DNA of 58,958 bases. It comes from Mesorhizobium sp. L2C084A000 (GTDB lineage Bacteria; Pseudomonadota; Alphaproteobacteria; Rhizobiales; Rhizobiaceae). The position numbers were made by a program, and so were the translations under genes. The DNA lies in contig NZ_AYWX01000003.1 of assembly GCF_000502875.1 (NCBI RefSeq), forward strand, positions 1-58,958. The letters are read 5' to 3'. Of this stretch, positions 18,301-26,294 are shown piece after piece (the first letter of the stretch is position 1; the number at the start of each line of letters is the position of its first letter). Below the pieces are notes generated by a model. The model searched no databases and was not told where the DNA came from. It saw only the letters and a list, made by a program, of their open reading frames with translations.

Positions 18301-20923
18301 CAAGACGCTGCTCGCTGTCGCCCGGGTGGTCCTGCACACGCGCAATGGCACCATCTTCGACCAGATCGAGCGCGCCGAGGCGGCGGCTCTGCAGGCGCGG
18401 GACGCTCTGGCAGCATTGCCGATTCCGCGTGAATTGCCGTCGCCGACACCCACGACGCATGCTCCTGCCTCGCAGGCGGTGGCAAATGTCAGCGCCGATG
18501 GCAGCGGGCTCAGCCAGTGGAACGGCTTTGGCGGTTTCGACGGCGACGGGCGGCACTATGTCGTGCGCCTGGCCGGCCGGCGCACGACGCCGCAGCCGTG
18601 GATCAACGTCGTCTCCAACGCCTCGTTCGGCTTCCATACCTCGGCCGAGGGCGCCGCCTTCACCTGGAGCCGAAACAGCCGCGACTACCAGTTGACGCCG
18701 TGGTCGAATGATCCGGTCTCGAACCGGCCGGGCGAGGGCTTCTATATCTACGATCAGGCGAGCGGCAAGGCATTCTCGCCGCTCGCCGCCATGGTGCGCG
18801 ATCCCTCGATGACCTACGAGGCCTGGCATGGCCAGGGTTTCTCGACCTTCCGCTCGAAGCGCGGACCATTGTCGATGGATCTCACCCATGTCGTCGATCC
18901 GGTCGATCCGCTGAAGATCTCACGGCTGCGCATCCAGAATTCCGGCTCGGTGCCGGCGCGGCTGCGTGTCTATGCCTATGCCGAATGGGTGCTCGGCGGG
19001 CACCGGTCGCGCACGGCGGCAACCATCGTCCCGTCGCGGGATGCCGCCAGCGGCGCGCTGCTGGCACAAAACCCCTACGGGCTGGATTTCGGCGAGCGCG
19101 TTGCTTTCCTCGCGGCCGACGGTGGCGTCCATTCGGTGACAACAGACCGATCGGAGTTCCTGGGCCGGCATGGTTCCAGCGAGCTACCCCAGGCGGTGCT
19201 GAGTGGTGCGGCGCTGTCTGGCCGTGTCGAGGCCGGTGACGATCCGTGCGCGGCGATTGCCCGCGATGTCGAGATTCCGGCAGGCGGCGACGTGACGCTG
19301 CTCTGGCTGCTCGGCGACGCCGAGTCCGCCGAGGAGGCGAGCGCGCTGGTGCAGGAGCACCGGGTCAAGGATTTCGACCAGCGGCTGGCCGACAATGAGC
19401 GCGAATGGCGCGGCTTCCTCGACACCATCCAGGTCGAGACGCCAGACAAGGCGCTCGACGCAATGGTCAATCACTGGCTGCCCTATCAGAGCCTGGCCTG
19501 CCGCATCCGTGCCCGCTCCGCCTTCTATCAGGCCAGCGGTGCCTTCGGCTTCCGCGACCAGTTGCAGGATACGCTGGCGCTGCTGGCGCATGACCCGCAA
19601 CTGGCGCGCGACCAAATCCTCAACGCGGCGCGGCGGCAGTTCCCCGAAGGCGACGTGCAGCACTGGTGGCTGCCGCGCACGGGTGCTGGCGTGCGTACGT
19701 TGATCTCCGACGACGTGGTCTGGCTTGCCCACGCCACGGCGCGCTATTTGCTGGTCACCGGCGATGCCACCATCCTGAAGGAGCAATTGGCCTTCATCGA
19801 TGGACAGCCGCTGGGCGAGGGCGAGCACGATGCCTTCTTCACCCCGGAAATCTCGAAGAAGACAGCGTCGCTCTACGACCATTGCGCGCGTGCGCTCGAT
19901 CTCGCCATCAAGCGCAGCAGCCCCGCGGGCCTGCCGCTGATCCTCGGCGGCGACTGGAACGACGGCATGAACCGCGTTGGCGAGCAGGGCAAGGGCGAGA
20001 GCGTCTGGCTCGGCTGGTTCCTGCTGAAGACGCTGGGCGACTTCGCCCCTGTCGCCAAGGCCGAGGGCGACGCCAAGCGAGCACAGGCCTGGGCAAAGCA
20101 TGCCGATGTTCTGAAGCGGGCGCTTGAGAGCACCGCATGGGACGGCGAATGGTACCGGCGCGGCAGTTTCGACGACGGCACCCCTTTGGGGTCTCGCAAC
20201 TCGCAGGAGTGCAAGATCGACTCGATCGCCCAGTCCTGGAGCGTGCTTTCGGGAGAGGGCGATCCGGCACGGTCGACGACCGCGATGGAGCAAGCAACGA
20301 AGCTGCTCGTCGACGACAAGCTGAAGATCGTCAAGCTGTTCACGCCGCCCTTCTCGAAGACGGAGAAGGACCCGGGTTACATCAAGAGCTATCCGCCCGG
20401 TGTGCGCGAGAATGGCGGCCAGTACACCCATGCCGCCACATGGTTCGTCATCGCGCTTGCCGAGATGGGACAGGTCGACGAGGCCTATCGCTGTTTCTCG
20501 ATGCTGAACCCCGTCAACCATGCGACCGACGAGGCCACGGCCGAGCACTATCGTGTCGAGCCCTATGTCGTGGCGGCCGATATCTATGCCGGCGACGACA
20601 ATGCCGGCAACGGCAAGGGCGGCCGTGGGGGCTGGACCTGGTACACCGGCTCTGCCGGCTGGCTCTACAGGGCTGCGGTCGAGGGCATTCTGGGCATCGA
20701 ACGGCGCGGCAAACGTGTCCAGTTCAAGCCGAAGCTGCCGAGCCACTGGAATGGGTACTCGGCAAATCTCAAAATGCTGGGAGCGGAACTCAGGGTTCGC
20801 GTCATCCGCGACAATAAGGCCAAGGCCGTGTCGCTGGAGGTGAATGGGACAAAGACCAAGGTTTCGGCAGTCGAACTGAAGGACGGCGAAGTTGCCGAGG
20901 TGGTCATCCGGATCCCGGCTTAA
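12341..20923 (+). CDS. ndvB: Cyclic beta-1,2-glucan synthase NdvB/ChvB
   Basis: Giant inner-membrane protein of 2860 residues, the expected size for NdvB/ChvB/Cgs. It initiates, extends and cyclises beta-1,2-glucan from UDP-glucose. The GT84 part has membrane segments at about residues 413-470, 814-860 and 936-985, a metal-binding LDADTR (about 629-634) and RHHRWARGDWQLLG (about 775-788). A glycoamylase-like region with NFGVPGLGLKRGLGQNTV (about 1408-1425) and YMAHHSGMS follows. The C-terminal GH94-like phosphorylase domain, thought to set ring size, contains LGGDWNDGMN (about 2535-2544) with its candidate catalytic Asp. The exporter ndvA lies downstream on the same strand, 510 bases away, so the two are probably separately transcribed. 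Confidence 0.97.
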   Translation: MNIQTNPAQIEKTSASFPAITEEPIRSNYLPEERLRLLGESLAKGDLTDLFGLTPFDFQARIRDSAKKILEVYRSTNAAQARGETITPAAQWLLDNNYLVEETIFQVKRDLPRRFYRQLPTLKLPDNGTVPRALALAWTYVAHSDSSVSATMFKSIVQGFQSVEPLKIGELWALPSLLRFVLIENLRRLAVRVNRTRQMRQIANDVADKVLATDDSADRQSILSNFSAHAQDTTFATQLLYRLRDGSQNAGKALEWLEGELEKTGSDAEEIIISEHHTLSSGNVTTGNIIRGLRLINDVDWTVWFEGVSRIDTVLRERTDFAALDFFSRDQYRTAIEELARRSNLSEYRVAEMAIELAGHAASDGDGDAVLTGSAHTDVGFFLVGPRRLELEKAIGYRPTISQTVKRAFRKTGWLGIVVPVFALTALLLVLSGNALANLGLSVPSIVLMLALFAVPASEGALAFFNTVVSLFLKPTRLVGYDYRHGVPPEARTLVVVPSLIGSRDDVEENIRNIEVHHLANTADEIHFALLSDWPDSKTEIDAADTEILEFARAEIARLNARYPSEGAPRFYILHRRRLFNAAQGAWMGWERKRGKLHELDLLLRGDSDTTFLPLDVPLPENVVHVMTLDADTRTTRDAVATLVGKLCHPLNRPHFDASKRVVTAGYAILQPRITASLTSGDDASFFQRVFSANRGLDPYVFAVSDLYQDVFGDGSFTGKGLYHVDAFEAALQGRIEENTILSHDLLEGALARAALVTDVELVEDYPTRYSVDASRHHRWARGDWQLLGFMLDPRSGVPALSRWKMIDNLRRSLTPIFWVMAAIAGWTLLPFTQAAQWQALLILSLFMAPTFDIVNAILPKSGDQTPRGHFSALARDVAFGTAMVALKIVLMAHNAWMMGDAIVRTLYRLFVSRQNLLEWRTASQAHKAGDNDVGSYYGMMYGAVIIGFVGLAIPVLADSTGAFVAFFFALFWIGSPAIASWISRSAETEDRLRISQADIHTLRTVARRTWHYFESFVTAEHHHLPPDNFQESPAPVVAPRTSPTNIGVYLLSVVSARDFGWISLSDAITRIDATMATIEGMPRERGHLFNWYDTTTLKPLYPLYISAVDSGNLAGHLVAVAAACAEWAEAPSVHLQGDFEGILDTVTILSESLDDLPDDRRQLRPLRQRLADRLDGMRRAVDTIKAQPEMASIRTINLAVLAGEIRKLATAIHTEAVSPQSDVIVDWAARLEATCEAHVHDAHSDDNAVEALRAKLLTLRERTRRYAFEMDFSFLMRPERKLLSIGYRVEEHQLDESCYDLLASEARLTSLFAIAKGDLPTEHWFRLGRPIVEIGFQGALMSWSGSMFEYLMPPLVMKEPQGSILNQTSKLIIKRQIQYGRQKNVPWGISEAAYNARDRELTYQYTNFGVPGLGLKRGLGQNTVIAPYATILAAQFNPREAVLNLARLREIGALGRHGYYDAVDFTPQRVPEGTDHVVVQNYMAHHSGMSIAAVADAIFEGRMRDRFHSDPVIESAELLLQERAPRDIPTATVRTEADERSKDETEVDSPDTRIVLNPLQSLRSTNVMSNGRYSVMVTATGSGYSRWGDLSVTRWQPDPTEDRLGSYIFLRDAGSGDWWSATAEPKRAAEEKAQTLFSDDKASFVKSVGTLRSEVECIVISEGNGEGRRVTLYNDGPSDRHIEVTSFAELVLGLEASDNAHPAFSKMFVETEISANNAAIFATRRKRETSEPDIAMVHFVTDPSGSARDAEAETDRRAFIGRGRTIVDAAAFDPGARLGGHSGFTLDPVASLRRQVRVPANKKISLTFWTVVGAGRTELDEAIARLDHPESFARQAMLAWTRSQVQTRHMGLSLTDAANVQKLARYLIYPDPFLRLPAESIASGLGKQSSLWPTSISGDFPIFLVRIGDVADLEIVAQALRFQEYMRTRGMMIDFVVVNEQASSYVQDLQRAVETLCENSRLRGKELGPRQHIFAVRRDLMDETTYKTLLAVARVVLHTRNGTIFDQIERAEAAALQARDALAALPIPRELPSPTPTTHAPASQAVANVSADGSGLSQWNGFGGFDGDGRHYVVRLAGRRTTPQPWINVVSNASFGFHTSAEGAAFTWSRNSRDYQLTPWSNDPVSNRPGEGFYIYDQASGKAFSPLAAMVRDPSMTYEAWHGQGFSTFRSKRGPLSMDLTHVVDPVDPLKISRLRIQNSGSVPARLRVYAYAEWVLGGHRSRTAATIVPSRDAASGALLAQNPYGLDFGERVAFLAADGGVHSVTTDRSEFLGRHGSSELPQAVLSGAALSGRVEAGDDPCAAIARDVEIPAGGDVTLLWLLGDAESAEEASALVQEHRVKDFDQRLADNEREWRGFLDTIQVETPDKALDAMVNHWLPYQSLACRIRARSAFYQASGAFGFRDQLQDTLALLAHDPQLARDQILNAARRQFPEGDVQHWWLPRTGAGVRTLISDDVVWLAHATARYLLVTGDATILKEQLAFIDGQPLGEGEHDAFFTPEISKKTASLYDHCARALDLAIKRSSPAGLPLILGGDWNDGMNRVGEQGKGESVWLGWFLLKTLGDFAPVAKAEGDAKRAQAWAKHADVLKRALESTAWDGEWYRRGSFDDGTPLGSRNSQECKIDSIAQSWSVLSGEGDPARSTTAMEQATKLLVDDKLKIVKLFTPPFSKTEKDPGYIKSYPPGVRENGGQYTHAATWFVIALAEMGQVDEAYRCFSMLNPVNHATDEATAEHYRVEPYVVAADIYAGDDNAGNGKGGRGGWTWYTGSAGWLYRAAVEGILGIERRGKRVQFKPKLPSHWNGYSANLKMLGAELRVRVIRDNKAKAVSLEVNGTKTKVSAVELKDGEVAEVVIRIPA

Positions 20924-21433
20924 TGCAATGTTGCTCAAAAACTATGCGCTCGGGCCTGGGATCCGGGGCGCGACTTTTGCCGCCACGGCGGGATGAGAGG
21001 CCGTCCCGCCTGGCGTTGCCGCCTGCCGATTGAAGGACATGCCACCGAGGAGTGCATGAAATCAAAGGCTTGAGGCGTCCGACAGGGGCGCCACGAGCAG
21101 TGAGAGTTTGGCCTCCCTTCACCTGGAAGGGCGCCCTGCAGCTTTGTTTCGCTCTATACTTCGCAAAAGGCGATTTCGGCCTTAGTCATCCGCCCGACAT
21201 TGTTGCTGATTAAAATTGTGGCAGCACGTGCCAACTGCCATGATTTCGCCGCATGCCTGACATTTTACCTGTCTTCTCAAACCGTTAGGTGATCACGGCA
21301 GATTTCGGAACGTCGCCATCTTTTGTTCGCTCTAAGGGAACTGAAGGGGTACACGGCCATTGTTTTGCGACGTATCAACCGGTACGAATAAAATGATGCA
21401 GTGCACAATAAACAGCGTGGCGGAGTAACTGGG
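20924..21433. other. Long ndvB-ndvA intergenic region
   Basis: The 510 bases contain no ORF I would call. A hairpin GGCGGGA/TCCCGCC (20987-21010, 10-base loop) without a T-run may end ndvB transcription. The second half (about 21150-21400) is visibly AT-richer than the flanking genes and presumably carries the ndvA promoter and leader. Confidence 0.5.
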
Positions 21434-23215
21434 GTGACCCTTCTGCAAATCTACTGGCGAGCTCTCGGTTATCTGGCCGCGGACAGGAAACGCGTTGCGT
21501 TGATCTGTTCGGCCAACGTGGCTCTCGCCATCGTAGCGCTTCTCGAGCCAATTATGTTCGGTCGCGTCATCGGCGCCATCTCCGAGCGTGGCTCTGTCTT
21601 CACCACGCTGGTCATGTGGGCCGGTCTCGGCGCCTTCAACATCGTTGCTTTCGTCATGGTGGCGCGCGGCGCTGACCGCTTCGCCCATGCTCGGCGCAGC
21701 GAAGTGCTGTGCCAGTCCTTCGAGCGTGTGATCACCATGCCGCTCGCCTGGCACCATCAGCACGGCACCTCCAATGCGCTGCACACGATGCTGCGCGCCG
21801 TCGAAACCCTGTTCAGCCTTTGGCTCGAATTCATGCGCCAGCATCTGTCCACGGCTGTCGCCCTCGTGCTGCTGGTTCCGACCGCGATCAGCATGGACCT
21901 GCGCATGTCGCTGGTGCTGCTTGGCCTCGGGCTGCTTTATGTCGGCATCGGCCGGATGGTCATGCGCCGCACCAAGGCGGGCCAGGCTGCGGTCGAGCGT
22001 CACTACCACAAGGTGTTCGCGCATGTGACCGACTCGGTCAGCAACGTTGCGGTGCTGCAGAGCTACAATCGCCTCGGCCACGAGGCCGATACGCTGCGCC
22101 GCTACGTCAAGAACCTGCTCGACGCGCAGAACCCCGTGCTCGACTGGTGGGCGCTGGCCAATGCCTTGCACCGTCTGTCATCGGCAATCTCGATGCTGAT
22201 CGTGTTGTCGATCGGCTCCTATCTCGTCACTCATGGTCAGTTGGGTGTCGGCGACGTCATTGCCTTCACCGGTTTTGCCACGATGCTTATCGCTCGCCTC
22301 GACCAGATGTCGGCTTTCGCGAACCAGATTTCGGAGGCCCGTGCCAAACTTGAGGATTTCTACCACCTCGAGGACTCCGCGGCTGATGCCGCCGAGCCGG
22401 ACGGCTTGCGCGATCTTGCCAACGTCACCGGCCATGTCCGCTTCGAGAATGTCGGCTTTGAGTTCGCCAATTCCGGCCAAGGCATCGACGACGTGTCCTT
22501 CGAGGTGCAGGCGGGCCAGACCGTCGCCATCGTAGGCCCGACGGGCGCCGGCAAGACCACGCTCATCAACCTGCTGCAGCGTGTCTTCTCGCCGTCCCAT
22601 GGCCGTATCCTGATCGACGGCATCGACACCCGCACCGTGACCCGCAAGTCGGTGCGCCATTCGATCGCCACCGTATTCCAGGATGCCGGCCTGCTCAACC
22701 GCTCGATCGAGGACAACATCCGTGTTGGCCGCGCCGATGCAAGCAATGACGAGATCCATGCCGCCGCCAATGCGGCTGCCGCACAGGACTTCATCCTGTC
22801 CAAGAGCAATGGCTACGACACGGTGGTTGGCGAACGTGGCGGCCAGCTGTCGGGCGGCGAACGTCAGCGCATCGCCATTGCCCGCGCCGTGTTGAAGGAC
22901 GCACCGATCCTGGTGCTCGACGAGGCGACCAGCGCGCTCGACGTCGAGACCGAGGACCGCGTCAAGGAAGCGATCGACGAGTTGCGCCGCGACCGCACGA
23001 CCTTCATCATCGCCCACCGCCTGACCACCGTTCGCGACGCCGATCTGGTCGTGTTCATGGACAAGGGCAGGGTGGTCGAGATGGGCGGCTTCACCGAGCT
23101 GTCGCTGCGCAATGGCCGCTTTGCCAGCCTGTTGCGCGCCGGCGGCCTGCTCAACGACGAGGAAGTCCGCCGCCTCAGCCGCACCGTACAGCAACAGCAG
23201 GAAGCAGCCGCCTGA
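21434..23215 (+). CDS. ndvA: Cyclic beta-1,2-glucan exporter NdvA/ChvA
   Basis: Half-size ABC exporter of 593 residues (N-terminal six-helix membrane domain, about 15-290; C-terminal ATPase, about 330-570). It moves cyclic beta-1,2-glucan to the periplasm. Seen are Walker A GPTGAGKTT, signature LSGGERQR, Walker B ILVLDEATSALD and the H-loop IAHRLTT. The start chosen is GTG 21434: it lies 8 bases after GGAG and begins TLLQIYWRALGYLAADRKRV, which aligns with the usual NdvA N-terminus. A GTG at 21401 would add 11 atypical residues. It works with NdvB and possibly with the OpgC-like protein at 55788. Confidence 0.95.
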   Translation: MTLLQIYWRALGYLAADRKRVALICSANVALAIVALLEPIMFGRVIGAISERGSVFTTLVMWAGLGAFNIVAFVMVARGADRFAHARRSEVLCQSFERVITMPLAWHHQHGTSNALHTMLRAVETLFSLWLEFMRQHLSTAVALVLLVPTAISMDLRMSLVLLGLGLLYVGIGRMVMRRTKAGQAAVERHYHKVFAHVTDSVSNVAVLQSYNRLGHEADTLRRYVKNLLDAQNPVLDWWALANALHRLSSAISMLIVLSIGSYLVTHGQLGVGDVIAFTGFATMLIARLDQMSAFANQISEARAKLEDFYHLEDSAADAAEPDGLRDLANVTGHVRFENVGFEFANSGQGIDDVSFEVQAGQTVAIVGPTGAGKTTLINLLQRVFSPSHGRILIDGIDTRTVTRKSVRHSIATVFQDAGLLNRSIEDNIRVGRADASNDEIHAAANAAAAQDFILSKSNGYDTVVGERGGQLSGGERQRIAIARAVLKDAPILVLDEATSALDVETEDRVKEAIDELRRDRTTFIIAHRLTTVRDADLVVFMDKGRVVEMGGFTELSLRNGRFASLLRAGGLLNDEEVRRLSRTVQQQQEAAA

Positions 23216-23225
23216 GCTTCTTTCT

Positions 23226-23261
23226 CCGACCTCCCCTTGTGGGAGGTCGGACCATAGGTCC
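23226..23261. repeat. Intergenic mosaic palindrome downstream of ndvA
   Basis: A perfect 10-bp stem CCGACCTCCC/GGGAGGTCGG with loop CTTGT (23226-23250) is followed by GGACC/GGTCC (23249-23261). The same two-stem arrangement is seen at 3862-3895. It lies 10 bases after the ndvA stop and could serve as a transcript end or RNA stabiliser. Confidence 0.7.
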
Positions 23262-23350
23262 AGGTGAGAGTACAGGCACGGCCGCCCCAATTGCGTCTGC
23301 GACACCACGCTCGATTGCCCCGAACGCCGCGGCGGTTTATGTAGAAACGC

Positions 23351-24115
23351 ATGAGCGACACGACTTCACGCCTGACCGGCTGGATGGATCTCGCCAACCC
23401 GACGCGCTTCGTCGGGCTGGCGGACAAGGTCGTGCCGTGGCTGGCCACGATCGCCACACTCATCCTCGCCGTCGGGCTCTATATGAGCTTCGCCGCGCCT
23501 GAGGATTTCCAGCAGGGCATAACCGTCCGCATCATGTACATCCACGTGCCTTTCGCCTGGCTGGCCATGATGTGCTACACGCTGATGGCGGTCTCGGCGC
23601 TGGGCACGCTTGTCTGGCGGCACCCGCTGGCAGATGTCGCGCTGAAATCCGCAGCCCCCATCGGCGCCGTCTTCACCGCGCTGGCGCTGATCACCGGTTC
23701 GATCTGGGGTAAGCCGATGTGGGGCACCTGGTGGGTCTGGGATGCGCGTCTGACCTCGGTCTTCGTGCTGTTCCTGATGTATCTCGGCATCATCGCGCTG
23801 ACCCGCGCACTCGACGACGCAAGCCGCGCCGCCTGGGCCGCCGCCATCATCACGCTGGTCGGCTTCATCAACATCCCGATCATCAAATTCTCGGTCGACT
23901 GGTGGAACACGCTGCATCAGCCGGCCTCGGTGTTCCGCATGGGCGGCTCGACCATCGATCCCAGCCTGCTATGGCCGCTACTGGTGATGGCGCTCGGCTT
24001 CACCGTGCTGTTCTTCGCGCTGCACCTGATGGCGATGCGCACCGAAATCCGCCGCCGCCGGGTGATTGCCACGCGCAGGGTTGCGGCACGGCAGGCCGAG
24101 CGGTCCGCCAACTGA
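23351..24115 (+). CDS. ccmC: Heme exporter/heme-handling protein CcmC
   Basis: Integral membrane protein of 254 residues with six predicted helices. It carries the tryptophan-rich heme-handling motif WGTWWVWDARLTS (about residues 124-136) and flanking periplasmic histidines (MYIHVPFAW, NTLHQPAS) that define CcmC. In cytochrome c maturation system I, CcmC loads heme onto CcmE. No ccmA, ccmB, ccmD or ccmG is present on either side: ndvA precedes it, and a repeat and a convergent PLP enzyme follow. Rhizobial ccm genes are commonly grouped, so either the set is split in this organism or this is an additional copy. Confidence 0.9.
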   Translation: MSDTTSRLTGWMDLANPTRFVGLADKVVPWLATIATLILAVGLYMSFAAPEDFQQGITVRIMYIHVPFAWLAMMCYTLMAVSALGTLVWRHPLADVALKSAAPIGAVFTALALITGSIWGKPMWGTWWVWDARLTSVFVLFLMYLGIIALTRALDDASRAAWAAAIITLVGFINIPIIKFSVDWWNTLHQPASVFRMGGSTIDPSLLWPLLVMALGFTVLFFALHLMAMRTEIRRRRVIATRRVAARQAERSAN

Positions 24116-24187
24116 CGCGCGTCGACTGTAATTTTCGCTTTCGCCAACGTCTATCTCTGAGCAGTGAGTGGGGCGCTGAAGCTGCTG

Positions 24188-24230
24188 ATCTCCCCACTTG
24201 AGGGGGAGATGGCCGGCAGGCCAGAGGGGG
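24188..24230. repeat. Intergenic palindromic repeat
   Basis: ATCTCCCC/GGGGAGAT stem (24188-24210, 7-base loop) followed by GGCCGGCAGGCC and a G-run. Nearly the same layout as 49510-49554 and the right half of 16-93. It lies between convergent ccmC and the D-threonine-aldolase-like gene. Confidence 0.7.
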
Positions 24231-24289
24231 CGCTGTCCCGCCGGCGTGCTGAAGATACTGCGGCGTTTCGCTGGCCTTGACGATGACCC

Positions 24290-25351
24290 TCACCCCATCC
24301 TTCCCCGCGCCGCCACGGGCAACGTTTCCAGCACCGTGTCGCCGTCGACCAGATTGACCTCGTTGAACAGGTTTGTGACGACGCAGCAATGGTCGGGCAC
24401 GACACGCACGCGCTCGCCGATGCGCAGCTTGCCGTCGCCCGAAAGCGTGACGGTGCCGTGCTCCTCGCTCAGGCCCGTCACCCGCGCTCCCGACACGCCG
24501 AGCAACTCGCCAAAATCGGCGAGACCCAGCGTATCGCTGGACAGCGCCTTGCTCCCGGCATCGAGGATAGCGCGCGTCGCTGTGGGATGGCTGACCACCG
24601 TCGACAGCACCGTTAGCGCGCAGTCGTCGAGGCCGCCGACGCCTTTGGCGACCTGATAGCGGTCGAGATAGATGTAGGTGCCTGGACGATACTCCGTGAC
24701 AACAGATGTATCGCTGGAGCGCCACATATCCGGCGTGCCGCCGCTGGAGATGCGTTCGCAGGCGAGGCCCGACGCGGCAAGTGCCTGCTTGGCCTCGGTG
24801 AGCCAGGCTTCGGCCTCCGCTGCCCGCCCGGCGGCCGGGTAGGTCATCAGTCCGCCGAAGGCGAGGCCGCCGGCTCTGTCGATCTGTCTTGCCAGCGCGA
24901 CCGCTTCATCAGCCGACTGCACGCCGCAGCGGCCCATGCCGGTGTCGCATTCAACCAGCACCTGCAAGCGATGACCGGCATCGGTGAAGGTGGTTGCCAG
25001 CCCTTCGAGCGTCTCCATGCTGTCCGCTGTCACCGACAGGGTGACGCGCCCGTGCAGCCCCAGAAGCCGCTCCAGCTTGGCGCGCCCAAGGATGTTGTAG
25101 GGAAGAAAAATATCGGTCAGCCCGGCATCCGCCATCACCTCGGCCTCGCCAATCTTCTGGCAGGTGATGCCGACGGCGCCGGCCGCCACCTGCTTCTTCG
25201 CCCAGTAGGGCAATTTGTGCGTCTTGATATGCGGCCTGAGCTTCAGCCCGTTCTTGTCGGCATGCGCCTGGGCGCGGGCAATGTTGGCTTCCGCGCGCGT
25301 GGTGTCGATCAGGATGGATGGCGTATCGAGATCGTGAACGGTCGGCATCAT
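24290..25351 (-). CDS. D-threonine-aldolase-like PLP enzyme
   Basis: Fold-type III PLP enzyme of 353 residues (alanine-racemase-like N-terminal barrel plus D-serine dehydratase-like C-terminal domain). The Schiff-base lysine is expected in LRPHIKTHKLPYW (about residues 37-49). The C-terminal PDHCCVVTN (about 320-328) provides the His and Cys that bind the divalent metal in D-threonine aldolase and related 3-hydroxy-D-aspartate aldolases. It probably cleaves a D-3-hydroxy-amino acid to glycine or glyoxylate products plus an aldehyde; the actual substrate cannot be read from sequence. Starts at ATG 25351; monocistronic. Confidence 0.82.
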   Translation of the reverse strand: MMPTVHDLDTPSILIDTTRAEANIARAQAHADKNGLKLRPHIKTHKLPYWAKKQVAAGAVGITCQKIGEAEVMADAGLTDIFLPYNILGRAKLERLLGLHGRVTLSVTADSMETLEGLATTFTDAGHRLQVLVECDTGMGRCGVQSADEAVALARQIDRAGGLAFGGLMTYPAAGRAAEAEAWLTEAKQALAASGLACERISSGGTPDMWRSSDTSVVTEYRPGTYIYLDRYQVAKGVGGLDDCALTVLSTVVSHPTATRAILDAGSKALSSDTLGLADFGELLGVSGARVTGLSEEHGTVTLSGDGKLRIGERVRVVPDHCCVVTNLFNEVNLVDGDTVLETLPVAARGRMG

Positions 25352-25538
25352 CTTTCACCCCATGAGGAATCCGCGGGTTTTATGGCCCTGAAAATCCGTG
25401 ATGTCACGCGGCCAGCGAAGCGGATTTGTGGTCCATGCGCCTAAGCGCAACGCCGGACAGGCGGCGAGATGGATCGACACCGCATCGACGTTCGGCTATG
25501 CGATTTGCCAGACAAATCGATACGAAGGGATCATGATC

Positions 25539-26225
25539 ATGAAGCGCTCCGCCATCAACGACATCATCCGCGAAGCCGACGCTTTCATCCGCTCGTTCGG
25601 CTACATCATGCCGCCCTTCGCCTATTGGTCGCCGCAGGAGGCGAAGGCGCGTCAGGTCGACTCGTCGGCCGTATTCACCTCGCGGCTTGGCTGGGACATC
25701 ACCGATTACGGGCAAGAGAAATTCAGGGAACTCGGCCTGTTCCTGTTCACCGTTCGCAACGGCCGCTACGAGGACATGAAGAAGGGCATGGGCATGCTCT
25801 ATGCCGAAAAGATCATGATCTCGCGCAAGGACCAGCTGTCGCCGATGCACCGCCACAACATCAAGGCCGAGGACATCATCAACCGTGGCGGCGGCAAGCT
25901 GGTGCTGGAACTGTTCATGCATGACCGCGACGGCGGCATCGATCCCAAGGCCGAGGTCTCGGTGCCGGTCGACGGAACCATCCACAGGCTGCCTGCGGGT
26001 GGGCTCCTGAAGCTCGACCCGGGCCAGAGCGTCACGCTGCTGCCCGGCGTCTGGCATGCCTTCTGGGCCGAGGGCAAGGACGTGCTGATCGGCGAGGTCT
26101 CGACCGTCAATGACGATCTCACCGACAATGTGTTTCGCGAACCGATCGGCCGTTTTTCCAACATCGACGAAGACGTTGCCCCGATCCACCTGCTGGTGTC
26201 CGACTATGAGAAGTGGCTGGGGTAG
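25539..26225 (+). CDS. D-lyxose/D-mannose ketol-isomerase
   Basis: Cupin-fold sugar isomerase of the Lyx_isomer family (PF07385), 228 residues, the usual family length. The metal-binding cupin histidines appear in MHRHNIKAEDIINRGGG (about residues 104-120), with a Glu in KLVLELF and a late His in LLPGVWHAFW (about 167-176). It would interconvert D-lyxose and D-xylulose, or D-mannose and D-fructose. ATG 25539 is chosen for its spacing from AAGGGA; ATG 25533 is an alternative. No sugar transporter or kinase is adjacent. A degraded second copy of its C-terminal coding region lies at 27802-27862. Confidence 0.88.
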   Translation: MKRSAINDIIREADAFIRSFGYIMPPFAYWSPQEAKARQVDSSAVFTSRLGWDITDYGQEKFRELGLFLFTVRNGRYEDMKKGMGMLYAEKIMISRKDQLSPMHRHNIKAEDIINRGGGKLVLELFMHDRDGGIDPKAEVSVPVDGTIHRLPAGGLLKLDPGQSVTLLPGVWHAFWAEGKDVLIGEVSTVNDDLTDNVFREPIGRFSNIDEDVAPIHLLVSDYEKWLG

Positions 26226-26294
26226 GGGGCGCCGCCCCATGCCTTCGGTGACGCCAGCCCCACGATCGAAAGCGGGTTAGCCGGTAGCGCCTAC

